NCBI RefSeq assembly: GCF_001699815.1
Contig: NZ_MCGB01000057.1
Span: 1 to 64,000 of the forward strand
From: Ralstonia pickettii
Lineage (GTDB): Bacteria; Pseudomonadota; Gammaproteobacteria; Burkholderiales; Burkholderiaceae
DNA: 64,000 nt
Reading direction: 5' to 3'
Shown: piece by piece, positions 46,676 to 55,934 of the stretch
Layout: every line of letters begins with the position of its first letter
Numbering within the stretch: the first letter of the stretch is position 1
The notes under the pieces: model-generated
Told to the model about the DNA's origin: nothing
Database searches by the model: none
Seen by the model: only the letters and a program-made list of their open reading frames with translations
Program-made: the position numbers and the translations under genes

Positions 46676-47131
46676 TCAGTCTTCGTTGGCCTTTTCTTCG
46701 GGCCAGTCGCGAATGTACGCCTTGAGCATCTTGTTCTCAAAACTTTGGTCTTCGAGCACGGCTTTGGCGACGTCGTAGAACGAAATCACGCCCATCAACG
46801 TGCGGCTGTCGAGCACCGGCAGGTAGCGCACATGGTGCTCCAGCATGATACGGCGTACTTCGTTGACCTCGGTTTCGGGGGTGCAGGTGACGGGATGATC
46901 GTCCATCACCTTGCGGATGGTCGTGCCCTCGCCCACGGAACCGTGATTCTTGGCAACAACCTTGATGATTTCTCGAAAGGTCAGCATGCCGACCAGTTCG
47001 CCGTACTCCATGACCACGAGCGAGCCGATGTCTTTCTCCGCCATCGTCTGCACGGCCACCTGGAGCTTGGTTTCAGGTGCCACGGTGTAGAGCGTGTTGC
47101 CCTTCACGTGGAGGATATCGCTGACTTTCAT
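46676..47131 (-). CDS. CBS-domain pair protein
   Basis: 151 residues from the ATG at 47131 (MKVSDILHVKGNTLYTVAP). Two CBS domains fill the protein: about 10-65 (VQTMAEKDIGSLVVMEYGEL) and 75-135 (TIRKVMDDHPVTCTPETEVN, then HHVRYLPVLDSRTLMGVIS). Such pairs bind adenine nucleotides and act as stand-alone sensors. The frame is open 58 codons upstream but without coding character. Target unknown. Confidence 0.93.
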   Translation of the reverse strand: MKVSDILHVKGNTLYTVAPETKLQVAVQTMAEKDIGSLVVMEYGELVGMLTFREIIKVVAKNHGSVGEGTTIRKVMDDHPVTCTPETEVNEVRRIMLEHHVRYLPVLDSRTLMGVISFYDVAKAVLEDQSFENKMLKAYIRDWPEEKANED

Positions 47132-47370
47132 ATTGCGTCTCCCAGAGTTCGGGGTGCCGGTCTGCCGGGGAGCGACCGCGCGCGGGTTGTGGTTATGGTT
47201 ATGTTTCGATCCTAGCCCAAACCGGATCGCTTCGACAAGCATGCAGCGCAGAAAAAACCTGTCAAAAACCGCGCCCGCTCGGCGTTTGCCCGGAATGCGC
47301 TGCAACAGGGAGCAGTGCTAGCATGCCGCGTTCAAACCTGTTCCCGCGCCCTTTCCGGGTGCCTGAATCC

Positions 47371-48705
47371 ATGTCCAAAGCCCGCTTCGACACGCTGGCC
47401 CTGCATGCCGGCGCCGCGCCCGACCCGGCCACCGGCGCACGCGCCACGCCGATTCACCTGAGCACGTCCTTTGTGTTCCGCGACAGCGAACATGCGGCGT
47501 CATTGTTCAATATGGAACGCGCGGGCCACGTCTACTCGCGCATCTCCAACCCGACCGTTGCCGTGTTCGAAGAGCGCATGGCCGCGCTGGAAAACGGCGT
47601 AGGCGCCATCGCCACGGCTTCGGGGCAGGCGGCGCTGCATCTGGCCATCGTCACGCTGATGGGTGCCGGCTCGCATATCGTCGCGTCCTCGGCGCTGTAT
47701 GGCGGCTCGCACAACTTGCTGCACTACACGCTGCGCCGCTTCGGTATCGAGACAACCTTCGTCAAACCCGGCGACATCGATGGCTGGCGCGCTGCCATCC
47801 GCCCGAACACGCGGCTGCTGTTTGGCGAGACGCTCGGCAACCCGGGGCTGGATGTGCTCGACATCCCGACCATTGCATCGATTGCGCATGACGCGGGCGT
47901 GCCCCTGCTGGTCGACTCGACCTTCACCACGCCTTGGCTGCTGCAGGCGTTCGCGCATGGCGCAGATCTCGTCTATCACTCGGCCACCAAGTTCCTGGGC
48001 GGGCATGGCACGACCATCGGCGGCGTGCTTGTCGACGGGGGCACATTCGACTACGTGGCCGCCGGTAAGCACCCCGAACTGACCGAGCCGTACGCGGGCT
48101 TTCACGACATGGTGTTTGCCGAGGAGAGCACCGTCGCGCCCTTCCTGCTGCGAGCGCGCCGCGAGGGCCTGCGCGACTTCGGCGCCTGCATGAACCCGAT
48201 GGCCGCATGGCAACTGCTGCAAGGCATCGAGACACTGCCGCTGCGCATGGCGCGACATGTGGACAACGCCCGCCGCATCGTCGCCTTCCTGGCGAGCCAC
48301 CCAATGGTGGCGTCGGTCGCCTACCCGGAGCTGGAATCGCACCCCGATCACGCACTGGCCAAGCGCCTGCTGCCGCGTGGCAGCGGCGCGGTGTTCAGCT
48401 TCGATCTGCGCGGTGATCGGCGTGCCGGCCAGCAGTTCATCGAATCGCTCGGACTGTTCTCGCACCTTGCCAACGTGGGCGATGCGCGCTCGCTGGTCAT
48501 CCACCCCGCGTCGACAACGCACTTCCGCATGGACGCCGACGCGCTGGCCGCAGCCGGCATCAGCGAAGGCACGATCCGCCTCTCCATCGGCCTTGAAGAC
48601 GCCGACGACCTGATCGACGATCTCAAGCGCGGCCTGAAAGCTGCCGAGCGCGCGATGTCGGCCGTGCCGGGCAAAGCCGCCGTCAAAGCAACGGGAGCCC
48701 GGTGA
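47371..48705 (+). CDS. metY: O-acetylhomoserine sulfhydrylase
   Basis: 444 residues, PLP-dependent Cys/Met metabolism family. The PLP lysine is in YHSATKFLGGHGTTIGG; phosphate and Tyr contacts are in VYSRISNPT and TASGQAALHL, and HPASTTHF is a MetY-type feature. The length and insertions favour MetY over the shorter MetZ. It makes homocysteine from O-acetylhomoserine and sulfide. A start at 47323 (MPRSNL) with AGGGAG upstream is an alternative; MSKARFDTLALHAG at 47371 is the usual family start. A hydrolase gene overlaps its stop (TGATG). Confidence 0.93.
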   Translation: MSKARFDTLALHAGAAPDPATGARATPIHLSTSFVFRDSEHAASLFNMERAGHVYSRISNPTVAVFEERMAALENGVGAIATASGQAALHLAIVTLMGAGSHIVASSALYGGSHNLLHYTLRRFGIETTFVKPGDIDGWRAAIRPNTRLLFGETLGNPGLDVLDIPTIASIAHDAGVPLLVDSTFTTPWLLQAFAHGADLVYHSATKFLGGHGTTIGGVLVDGGTFDYVAAGKHPELTEPYAGFHDMVFAEESTVAPFLLRARREGLRDFGACMNPMAAWQLLQGIETLPLRMARHVDNARRIVAFLASHPMVASVAYPELESHPDHALAKRLLPRGSGAVFSFDLRGDRRAGQQFIESLGLFSHLANVGDARSLVIHPASTTHFRMDADALAAAGISEGTIRLSIGLEDADDLIDDLKRGLKAAERAMSAVPGKAAVKATGAR

Positions 48706-49529
48706 TGGAATGGACCGTACAAAGCGAGCGCGCCTACGCCTACACCGGCGGCAAACCGTTCAACGCCGAACTGCCCTGCGTCGTCTTCGTGCATGGCGCG
48801 CAGAACGACCATTCGGTCTGGGGCCTGCAGACGCGATGGTTCGCGCATCACGGCTTCAGCGTGCTGGCGGTCGATCTGCCGGGCCACGGTCGCAGCGCCG
48901 GCGCCCCTCTGCAGACCGTGGAAGCCATGGCCGACTGGGTGATGGCGCTCGTGCACGCAGCCGGCGTCACCCAGCCAGTGGTTGTGGTCGGCCACAGCAT
49001 GGGCTCGCTGATTGCGCTGGAGTGCGCGTCACGGTACGCCAGTCGCGTGCGCCGCATCGCGCTGGTAGCGACGGCCTGGCCGATGAAGGTGTCGGATGCG
49101 CTGCTTGACGCCGCGCTCAACAACACGCCGGCCGCCATTGATATGGTGAATACCTGGTCGCATTCCAGCCTGGCGAACAAGCCGTCAGCGCCGGGGCCGG
49201 GCTTCTGGATGCATGGCGGCAGCCAGCGGCTGATGGAACGGATAGCGCGCGGCACGGACGCGCCCGTCTTCCACACAGATTTTGCTGCCTGCAATGCCTA
49301 TGCGCGCGGCGCCGAAGCCATGGCCGCCGCGAAGTGCCCGTCACTCGTGATTGTGGGAGAAAAAGATCAGATGACGCCAGCAAAAGCCGGCCGTCAGGTT
49401 GCGGCAGGACTGGCCGGCAGCCGCGTTGTGGGGCTGCCTGGCGGGCACGCGATCATGGGAGAATGCCCCGACGGCACACTCGACGCGCTGATCGCCTTTG
49501 CACGCGAACGAGACACGGTCGCCGCATAA
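48705..49529 (+). CDS. Alpha/beta-fold hydrolase coupled to metY
   Basis: 274 residues. Catalytic Ser in VVVGHSMGSLIALE, oxyanion strand VVFVHGAQNDHSVWG, and His in VVGLPGGHAIMGE; the acid is probably in VGEKDQMTP. The ATG shares bases with the metY stop (TGATG), so translation is coupled. It is not homoserine acetyltransferase (too short, motifs differ). The substrate is unknown; co-expression with metY suggests a sulfur or acyl-ester link, which is inference. Confidence 0.88.
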   Translation: MEWTVQSERAYAYTGGKPFNAELPCVVFVHGAQNDHSVWGLQTRWFAHHGFSVLAVDLPGHGRSAGAPLQTVEAMADWVMALVHAAGVTQPVVVVGHSMGSLIALECASRYASRVRRIALVATAWPMKVSDALLDAALNNTPAAIDMVNTWSHSSLANKPSAPGPGFWMHGGSQRLMERIARGTDAPVFHTDFAACNAYARGAEAMAAAKCPSLVIVGEKDQMTPAKAGRQVAAGLAGSRVVGLPGGHAIMGECPDGTLDALIAFARERDTVAA

Positions 49530-49550
49530 GTCGCCTCCTGGAGACGCATC

Positions 49551-49868
49551 ATGGGCACCACCGACACCCGCAGCTTCGGCAGCTTCGCCGAGTTCTATCC
49601 GTACTACCTGAGTGAGCACCGGGATCGCACCTGCCGGCGCCTGCACTTTGTCGGCTCGACGGTGGCGCTGGTGTGTTTGATCCTCCTGGTGTTCACGGGC
49701 AACCTGTGGTGGTTGCTGGGGGCGGCCGTGAGCGGTTACGCGTTCGCGTGGGTCGGACATTTCGGGTTCGAGAAGAACCGGCCCGCCACCTTCCGCCACC
49801 CCTTCTACAGCTTGCTGGGTGACTGGGTGATGTATCGCGACATCTGGACGGGCAAGATCCCGTTCTGA
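49551..49868 (+). CDS. DUF962 (Mpo1-like) membrane protein
   Basis: 105 residues with two hydrophobic stretches (HFVGSTVALVCLILLVFTG and LLGAAVSGYAFAWVGHFGFE). The family signature is YLSEHRDRTCRRLHFVGS with GHFGFEKNRPATFRHPFYS. Yeast Mpo1 of this family is a dioxygenase in 2-hydroxy fatty-acid alpha-oxidation using conserved histidines; bacterial members are mostly uncharacterised. It lies 21 bp after the hydrolase gene and may belong to the metY operon. Confidence 0.88.
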   Translation: MGTTDTRSFGSFAEFYPYYLSEHRDRTCRRLHFVGSTVALVCLILLVFTGNLWWLLGAAVSGYAFAWVGHFGFEKNRPATFRHPFYSLLGDWVMYRDIWTGKIPF

Positions 49869-49872
49869 AACG

Positions 49873-51204
49873 TCAGGCGCTCGCGTTGGCAGCGGCGGGC
49901 ACTGCTGAAGCCGGCGCCGGTGCCATAGCAGCCTGCGCAGCCGCCGCCACCCCGCGTTCGCCAGTCGTGAAAATGCTCTCGAGCGTGGCGTCGAGCGCGG
50001 GATTCTGCAGTTGGCTGACCAGCGCGCGCGTGTCACCCAGATGGCGCGCCAAGGCAGTGCGCGGCAAGCGCGGCAGATTCAACACCAGCCTTTCATAGAG
50101 CGGCCGCAGCGTGGTCGTGTGCACATCGCACAGCAGCGCCCAGTGGGTCTCACCGCGATCCTGCTGCAGCTTGCCGATCAGGTGCAGTGCCTTCAGCTTG
50201 GTCAGCAGGTCAACCAGGTAATCGGCTTCCAACTGCAGGCGCCGGCCAATATCGCGCTCGGCGACCGTACGCGGCGCCTGTTCTCGCGCGCGATACAGCA
50301 GCAACAGAACACCCAGCGCATCAAAGAACTCGCTGCCCGGAAATGTGCGCCGCTGCCAGTAGCCCTGCCGGATGATCGGCAGCGTCGAGGCGATGGTCGC
50401 ACCGAGCAGCGTCACCAGCCAGCTCACATAGATCCACGTCAGGAAGATCGGCAGCGTGGCAAACGCGCCGTAGACGGCCGTGTAGGTGGGGATATGCGCG
50501 ACGTAAGCGCCAAAGACGCGCTTGGCGATTTCAAATGCCCCGGCGGCAATCAGGCCGGCAATGAACGCATCGCGCCGTTCCACGTTGGTATTCGGCACGA
50601 ATACGTAGAGCATCGCAAATGCAATCGCCGACAGCAGGATCGGGACCAGGCTGACGATCACGCCCAGACCAAACGGCAGCTTGTGCACATAGCCCGCCGA
50701 AATCGACACGAGGTACGAACTGACCGACAGGCTCGCGCCAATCAGCACCGGCGCAAATGTCATCAGCGCCCAGAACACCAGGACGCGATGCGCCAGCGGC
50801 CGACGATGACGCACGCGCCAGATCGCGTTCAATGCGTTCTCGACGGTGAGCAATGTCATTACCGACGTCACGACCAGGCCGATCAGGCCCGCTGCCGTCA
50901 GCCCCTTGGCGTTGGTGGAAAACTGATTCAGATACGTCAGGATCGGCCGACTGATGCTGCCCGGCACGAGGTTGCTGAACATGTAGCCTTCGATGTCCGC
51001 CCGGAAGCTCTTGAACATCGGGAATGCCGTGAACAGCGCAAACGCCACCGTCAAAATCGGAACCAACGACAGCACCGTCGTGAATGTCAGGCTACCAGCC
51101 ACTTGCGGCAGGTGGTCTTCACCGGCGCGGCGCAAGGCGTAACGCGCCAGCGCACGCAGCTTGGCGGCATTCCATTTGCGAAGCGCACGGGTGTCAAAAA
51201 GCAT
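49873..51204 (-). CDS. YihY/BrkB-family inner-membrane protein
   Basis: 443 residues. About six membrane helices in the first 290 residues carry the family pattern (QVAGSLTFTTVLSLVPILTV, LTVENALNAIWRVRHRRPLA, YGAFATLPIFLTWIYVSW). A cytoplasmic winged-helix-like tail follows (RDIGRRLQLEADYLVDLLTK) and ends in an Ala/Pro-rich segment. The family is annotated as UPF0761/BrkB; it is not a ribonuclease despite old names, and its function is unsettled. The start at 51204 has only a weak ribosome-binding site. It is convergent with the DUF962 gene (4 bp). Confidence 0.9.
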   Translation of the reverse strand: MLFDTRALRKWNAAKLRALARYALRRAGEDHLPQVAGSLTFTTVLSLVPILTVAFALFTAFPMFKSFRADIEGYMFSNLVPGSISRPILTYLNQFSTNAKGLTAAGLIGLVVTSVMTLLTVENALNAIWRVRHRRPLAHRVLVFWALMTFAPVLIGASLSVSSYLVSISAGYVHKLPFGLGVIVSLVPILLSAIAFAMLYVFVPNTNVERRDAFIAGLIAAGAFEIAKRVFGAYVAHIPTYTAVYGAFATLPIFLTWIYVSWLVTLLGATIASTLPIIRQGYWQRRTFPGSEFFDALGVLLLLYRAREQAPRTVAERDIGRRLQLEADYLVDLLTKLKALHLIGKLQQDRGETHWALLCDVHTTTLRPLYERLVLNLPRLPRTALARHLGDTRALVSQLQNPALDATLESIFTTGERGVAAAAQAAMAPAPASAVPAAANASA

Positions 51205-51206
51205 GA

Positions 51207-52255
<1,049 letters not shown>

Positions 52256-52261
52256 TCCGCC

Positions 52262-53674
52262 ATGATTCACAATGCCTTTCTTCAAGCCTGCGTTGAAGCT
52301 ATCGGTGCAACGCACGTCCTGACTGCACCTGAAGACCAGGCGCCTTATCTCACGGACTGGCGCAAGCGCTTTTCGGGGCGCGCACGCGCAGTGTTGCGCC
52401 CGGGGAGCGCAGACGAGGTGGCGGCGCTCGTGCGCCTATGCGGCGAACACGGCGTGCCCATCGTCCCGCAAGGCGGCAACACCGGCTTGTGCGGCGGCGC
52501 CACGCCCGACATGAAAGGCGACGCGGTGGTGATCTCGTTGCAGCGCATGCAGCGCGTGCGCGCCGTCGACCCGATCAACAACACCATCACCGTGGATGCC
52601 GGCTGCATCTTGGCCAACGTGCAGCAGGCCGCCGCAGATGCCGACCGCCTCTTCCCGCTGAGTCTGGCTGCAGAAGGCAGTTGCACAATCGGCGGCAATC
52701 TTGCGACCAATGCTGGCGGCACCGCGGTCCTGCGCTACGGCAACGCGCGCGAATTGTGCCTCGGCATCGAAGCGGTGCTGCCCAACGGCGAACTGTGGAA
52801 CGGCCTGCGCGGCCTTCGCAAGGACAACACCGGCTACGACCTGCGTGACCTGCTGATCGGCGCGGAAGGCACGCTCGGCATCATCACTGGGGCGATGCTG
52901 AAGCTGTTTCCGCAACCGCGCGCCAAGGTGACTGCGCTGGCGGCCCTGCAATCGCCGCGTCAGGCGCTGGCGTTTCTATCGCTGGCGCAAGGCCATGCAG
53001 GAACGCTGCTGACGGGCTTCGAGCTGATGTCGGCGTTTTGCCTGGACCTCGTGCGCAAGCATTACCCGCAGTTGCGCGTGCCGTTCACGCAGGCGTATCC
53101 GCAATACGTGCTGCTGGAATTGTCCGATCTGGAAAGCGAAGACCACGCGCGCGCGCTGTTCGAATCGCTCATGGAAGACGCGCTCGCTCGCGGCGTGATC
53201 GACAATGCGGCGGTGGCGGAATCAGTGGCCCAGTCGCGCGACTTCTGGAACCTGCGCGAGCACATTCCGCTGGCGCAGGCCGATGAAGGCAAGAACATCA
53301 AGCACGATATTGGCGTGCCCATTTCGCGCATTGCCGACTTCATTGACGTGACCGACCGCGCGCTGGCCGCGGCCTACCCCAACATCCGCATGGTGACGTT
53401 CGGCCATCTTGGCGATGGCAATCTGCACTACAACGTGTCGCCGCCGGAAGGCCATGCGCACGATGCTTTCCTGGCCAACCAGGACGGCATCAACCGCATC
53501 GTGCACGACAGCGTGCATGCGCACGGCGGCTCCATCTCAGCCGAACACGGCATCGGCCAGCTCAAGCGCGAAGACAACGCGCGCTACAAGAGCCCCGTTG
53601 AACTGGCCGCCATGCGCGCGATCAAGCAGGCGCTGGACCCGCGCGGCCTGATGAATCCGGGGAAGGTGTTGTAA
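52262..53674 (+). CDS. FAD-binding oxidoreductase, GlcD/D-2-hydroxyacid dehydrogenase type
   Basis: 470 residues. The FAD PCMH domain has VPQGGNTGLCGGATPD, SCTIGGNLATNAGGT and GAEGTLGIITGAMLKL. The C-terminal cap domain has GHLGDGNLHYNVSPP and SAEHGIGQLKRE, which provide the metal/substrate site. It resembles D-2-hydroxyglutarate and D-lactate dehydrogenases of the GlcD family. The exact 2-hydroxyacid is uncertain. It lies 6 bp after the DUF2069 gene in the same operon. Confidence 0.92.
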   Translation: MIHNAFLQACVEAIGATHVLTAPEDQAPYLTDWRKRFSGRARAVLRPGSADEVAALVRLCGEHGVPIVPQGGNTGLCGGATPDMKGDAVVISLQRMQRVRAVDPINNTITVDAGCILANVQQAAADADRLFPLSLAAEGSCTIGGNLATNAGGTAVLRYGNARELCLGIEAVLPNGELWNGLRGLRKDNTGYDLRDLLIGAEGTLGIITGAMLKLFPQPRAKVTALAALQSPRQALAFLSLAQGHAGTLLTGFELMSAFCLDLVRKHYPQLRVPFTQAYPQYVLLELSDLESEDHARALFESLMEDALARGVIDNAAVAESVAQSRDFWNLREHIPLAQADEGKNIKHDIGVPISRIADFIDVTDRALAAAYPNIRMVTFGHLGDGNLHYNVSPPEGHAHDAFLANQDGINRIVHDSVHAHGGSISAEHGIGQLKREDNARYKSPVELAAMRAIKQALDPRGLMNPGKVL

Positions 53675-53691
53675 GGCGATCCGGCCTTGCT

Positions 53692-53895
53692 TCAGCCGAA
53701 CAGCTTCAGCGTGTAGTTCGCCACTGCGAAGAGGACTGTCGCGGCCAGCAGCCACAACAGCATGCGCGGTACTCCGCTGGGCGGCAGACGATGATCGCTC
53801 GGGCTGGAACGATCGCCGATGCGCCCACTCTGGGCGCTACGGATGTAAGTGGTGCGTGACGACCCTGCCGGGCGTCGTGCATGACGCGTGCTCAT
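53692..53895 (-). CDS. Hypothetical 67-residue protein with one C-terminal membrane segment
   Basis: A basic, Ser/Arg-rich N-terminal 43 residues is followed by VPRMLLWLLAATVLFAVANY, a single transmembrane helix, and a short KLFG tail. GGGAGGA lies 5-6 bases before the ATG at 53895, which supports translation. I recognise no family. The topology would place the basic N-terminus in the cytoplasm. Confidence 0.6.
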   Translation of the reverse strand: MSTRHARRPAGSSRTTYIRSAQSGRIGDRSSPSDHRLPPSGVPRMLLWLLAATVLFAVANYTLKLFG

Positions 53896-54265
53896 TGTTT
53901 CCTCCCTGCCCCATGGCTAGCGCCTCACCTGGCCCCCCTGCAGCCATGGCGAAACACAGCAGCCTCATGGATCGCTCCATGGCTGCCCAAACAAGACTCC
54001 CTGATTTCCCGTCTGGTCGGAACCGAAAAGGCTTCGTCACGCCCGTTTGGCGTGCGTAGGCACGATGTTCCGCGTCATTGCGCGGAATTTCGAATGGAAC
54101 GTTATTGTTGTGTGGCACTACCCGACGCCACGAAATGTATCAAAAATCCCCCCAATTGGGGGGTACGTATTTTAGGTATGTGGCCTTTTGGATGAGGCGC
54201 AGGAACGACGCTTGCGGGCTCGATTAGGGCAAACCCCGAATTCGACCCATGTATGGAGGCAGCCC
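53896..54265. other. Intergenic region with a perfect C6-AATT-G6 palindrome
   Basis: These 370 bp contain no convincing gene. CCCCCCAATTGGGGGG at 54148-54163 is a perfect 16-bp palindrome, about 100 bp upstream of the proline-rich gene. NarL/FixJ-type and other dimeric activators bind symmetric sites of this size, and the distance fits an activator site, but the regulator is not identified. The rest shows nothing further. Confidence 0.55.
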
Positions 54266-54463
54266 ATGCCCGCTTTGCCCGATCTGACCAAGCGCGCCCA
54301 CATCACGCCGCCGCAGCCGCCCGAGCAGCCCCCGCCCCCGCCGCCCGAAATGCCGCCGCCCGATGAACCAGTGCATGACCCGGTGCACGACCCCGAACCC
54401 CAAACGCCCCCAATCGAACTACCACCCGGCGAGCTACCACCGGAAATCCCGCCCCAGCACTAG
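54266..54463 (+). CDS. 65-residue proline-rich acidic protein
   Basis: After MPALPDLTKRAHI the sequence is a Pro-rich string with PPPPPPEMPPPDEPVHDP and a short HDPVHDP duplication, then PPIELPPGELPPEIPPQ. GGAGG lies 7 bases before the ATG. It has no signal peptide or known domain and should be extended and disordered. It shares PPPDEP with the 45-residue gene at 21584. Upstream is the C6-AATT-G6 palindrome, and a terminator follows. Confidence 0.65.
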   Translation: MPALPDLTKRAHITPPQPPEQPPPPPPEMPPPDEPVHDPVHDPEPQTPPIELPPGELPPEIPPQH

Positions 54464-54491
54464 CGCTGCGCAACATCCCATCTGTTAGAAT

Positions 54492-54527
54492 CGCGGCCTC
54501 CCAGGCACCCGGAGGCCGCGCGTTTTT
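54492..54527 (+). terminator. Hairpin terminator between the proline-rich gene and tRNA-Arg
   Basis: CGCGGCCTCC pairs with GGAGGCCGCG around a 9-base loop and runs into TTTTT. A TAGAAT (54486-54491) sits just before it and may instead be the -10 of the tRNA transcript. Confidence 0.75.
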
Positions 54528-54559
54528 GGTATGCCTGGGCAGCCTGCACATCTGCATAT

Positions 54560-54636
54560 CTGCCCATAGCTCAGTTGGATAGAGCATCGGCCTTCTAAGC
54601 CGACGGTCGGGGGTTCGAATCCCTCTGGGCAGGCCA
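54560..54636 (+). tRNA. tRNA-Arg (anticodon TCT)
   Basis: 77 nt with encoded CCA. The acceptor stem CTGCCCA/TGGGCAG, anticodon stem TCGGC/GCCGA, loop CTTCTAA with anticodon TCT, and T-loop GTTCGAATC are standard. It reads the rare AGA/AGG codons. tRNA-Arg(TCT) genes are frequent integration sites, and the sequences downstream have accessory character. Confidence 0.97.
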
Positions 54637-54806
54637 AAGATCCTTATGGATCAAGCACTTACGTTAAGCGTCACCGCGACGGTTGAACGAGTGAGCACGG
54701 GAAAGTCTGCTCAGATTTTATCCTTGGCACGTATCCCACAATCTCGACTGACCCTCAACGCCACTTTCCCCCCACCACTCGCCACACAGATTAGCCTCGT
54801 GCCCCC
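54637..54806. other. Spacer after tRNA-Arg with att-like sequence, no gene
   Basis: The tRNA 3' end is followed by AAAGATCCTTATGGATCAAG and CACTTACG. A small ATCC/GGAT inverted repeat leads into a sequence of a type often found beside integrase targets. No integrase or second copy of the tRNA end is in the window, so an old attachment site is only a possibility. Confidence 0.3.
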
Positions 54807-55322
54807 CTATTGCTGAGGGCTTGTTGGCTGCGAAGTTGGCACGCTTTCAAGAATGATCTCCACGCGTCGGTTCAACGCCCTGCCCGCGGCGGTGCGGTTG
54901 TCTCCAACGGGATCTTTCACGCCACGACCAATGATGGACAAGCGATCCGAAGCGATCCCGCGCTCTTGAAGATGTCGCGCGACCGCCGTGGCGCGTGCGG
55001 TTGACAGCGCGAGGTTCGACTCCATGCGATCGCGCGGGCCGGGGGCATCGTCGGTGTGCCCGAGGACGGTCACCTTGCCACGCGTGTCGGCAAGCACGGT
55101 GGCGAGCCGGTCGAGTTGGCGCGCGAGCATCAGCATAAGGTCTGCTCGGCCGGAGGCGAAACCTTCGTCGCTATTGAAGGAGATATAGATTCGATCGTCT
55201 TTTGTGCTGATGCCGACCGGGGCCGCCCCGGCTTCGGGAGCCAGCGCGCGCGCAATGCGTTCCGACAACGACTCACGCTGCTTGGCTAATTGCGCGGACA
55301 GTGCCTCCACCCAAGCCCTCAA
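54807..55322 (-). CDS. OmpA/MotB-type peptidoglycan-binding domain protein lacking a signal peptide, possibly truncated
   Basis: 171 residues from a TTG at 55322, or 167 from a GTG at 55310; no ATG is available. The C-terminal 120 residues form an OmpA-like domain (FNSDEGFASGRADLMLML, TVLGHTDDAPGPRDRMESNL, SIIGRGVKDPVGDNRTAAGR, ALNRRVEIIL). The start is a short helix with no signal peptide or membrane anchor, unusual for a periplasmic domain. The TTG overlaps the stop of the upstream Lrp gene (TTGA). It may be the 3' remnant of a longer MotB-like or type VI secretion TssL-like gene, or a coupled short protein. Confidence 0.6.
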   Translation of the reverse strand: MRAWVEALSAQLAKQRESLSERIARALAPEAGAAPVGISTKDDRIYISFNSDEGFASGRADLMLMLARQLDRLATVLADTRGKVTVLGHTDDAPGPRDRMESNLALSTARATAVARHLQERGIASDRLSIIGRGVKDPVGDNRTAAGRALNRRVEIILESVPTSQPTSPQQ

Positions 55323-55789
55323 TCCCCCTGCCCCCCATCCCGCACCGGCAGCGCAGTCGAATACTTGATCTGCTCCATCGAAAACGATGAGCTCACATCC
55401 GACAGCGGAACGGACTTGATGAGGTGTTTGTACACGCGGTCGTAATCTTCAATGCCCGCCACCGCCACACGCAGCAGATAGTCCATCTCGCCGCTCATCC
55501 GGTAGACCTCCACCACCTCGGGCATATCGCGCACCACCTGCGTGAAACGCTGCGCCCATTTCTCGGTGTGTTGATCGGTGCGCACGGCCACGAATACCGT
55601 GGTGCCGACGCCCAGCTTGCGTGCGTCGCACAGCGCCACCTGGGCGCGGATGACGCCCGTGTCCTTGAGTCGCTGCACCCGCTTCCAGCACGGTGTTTGG
55701 GAGAGGTTCACGCGCTGCGCAAGCTCTGCGATGGGCAGCGTCGCATCGGCCTGCAACAGCCTCAGTAGTTCGCGGTCAATGGCGTCCAT
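55319..55789 (-). CDS. Lrp/AsnC-family regulator, divergent from the cysteine desulfurase gene
   Basis: 156 residues. The N-terminal helix-turn-helix reads LLQADATLPIAELAQRVNLS, followed by QTPCWKRVQRLKDTGVI; the C-terminal RAM ligand domain includes EVVEVYRMSGEMDYLLRVAV. It is divergent from the desulfurase fusion gene across a 145-bp AT-rich gap. Lrp proteins usually regulate the divergent gene in response to an amino acid; cysteine or a related compound is a reasonable guess, not shown. Confidence 0.9.
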   Translation of the reverse strand: MDAIDRELLRLLQADATLPIAELAQRVNLSQTPCWKRVQRLKDTGVIRAQVALCDARKLGVGTTVFVAVRTDQHTEKWAQRFTQVVRDMPEVVEVYRMSGEMDYLLRVAVAGIEDYDRVYKHLIKSVPLSDVSSSFSMEQIKYSTALPVRDGGQGD

Positions 55790-55934
55790 TTCGGTGTAAA
55801 AATTATCTTCTATAGATTCTTAATTTTAGGGAATATTTTCTGCCACATCGAGCAACTCACAGGAAACTTTGAATTATTTTTCTGGGCTGTCCGCCGTATC
55901 ATTTTCCCTGCCTCCACCGCAGCACAGAAACGAA

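Noticed and set aside
47132-47370. SAM or other riboswitch upstream of metY
   Set aside because: I could not find a conserved SAM-riboswitch core or a terminator/antiterminator pair in this region.
54637-54806. Firm call of a prophage or genomic-island attachment site after tRNA-Arg
   Set aside because: There is no integrase, no duplicated tRNA end and no mobility gene in the window; kept only as a weak possibility.
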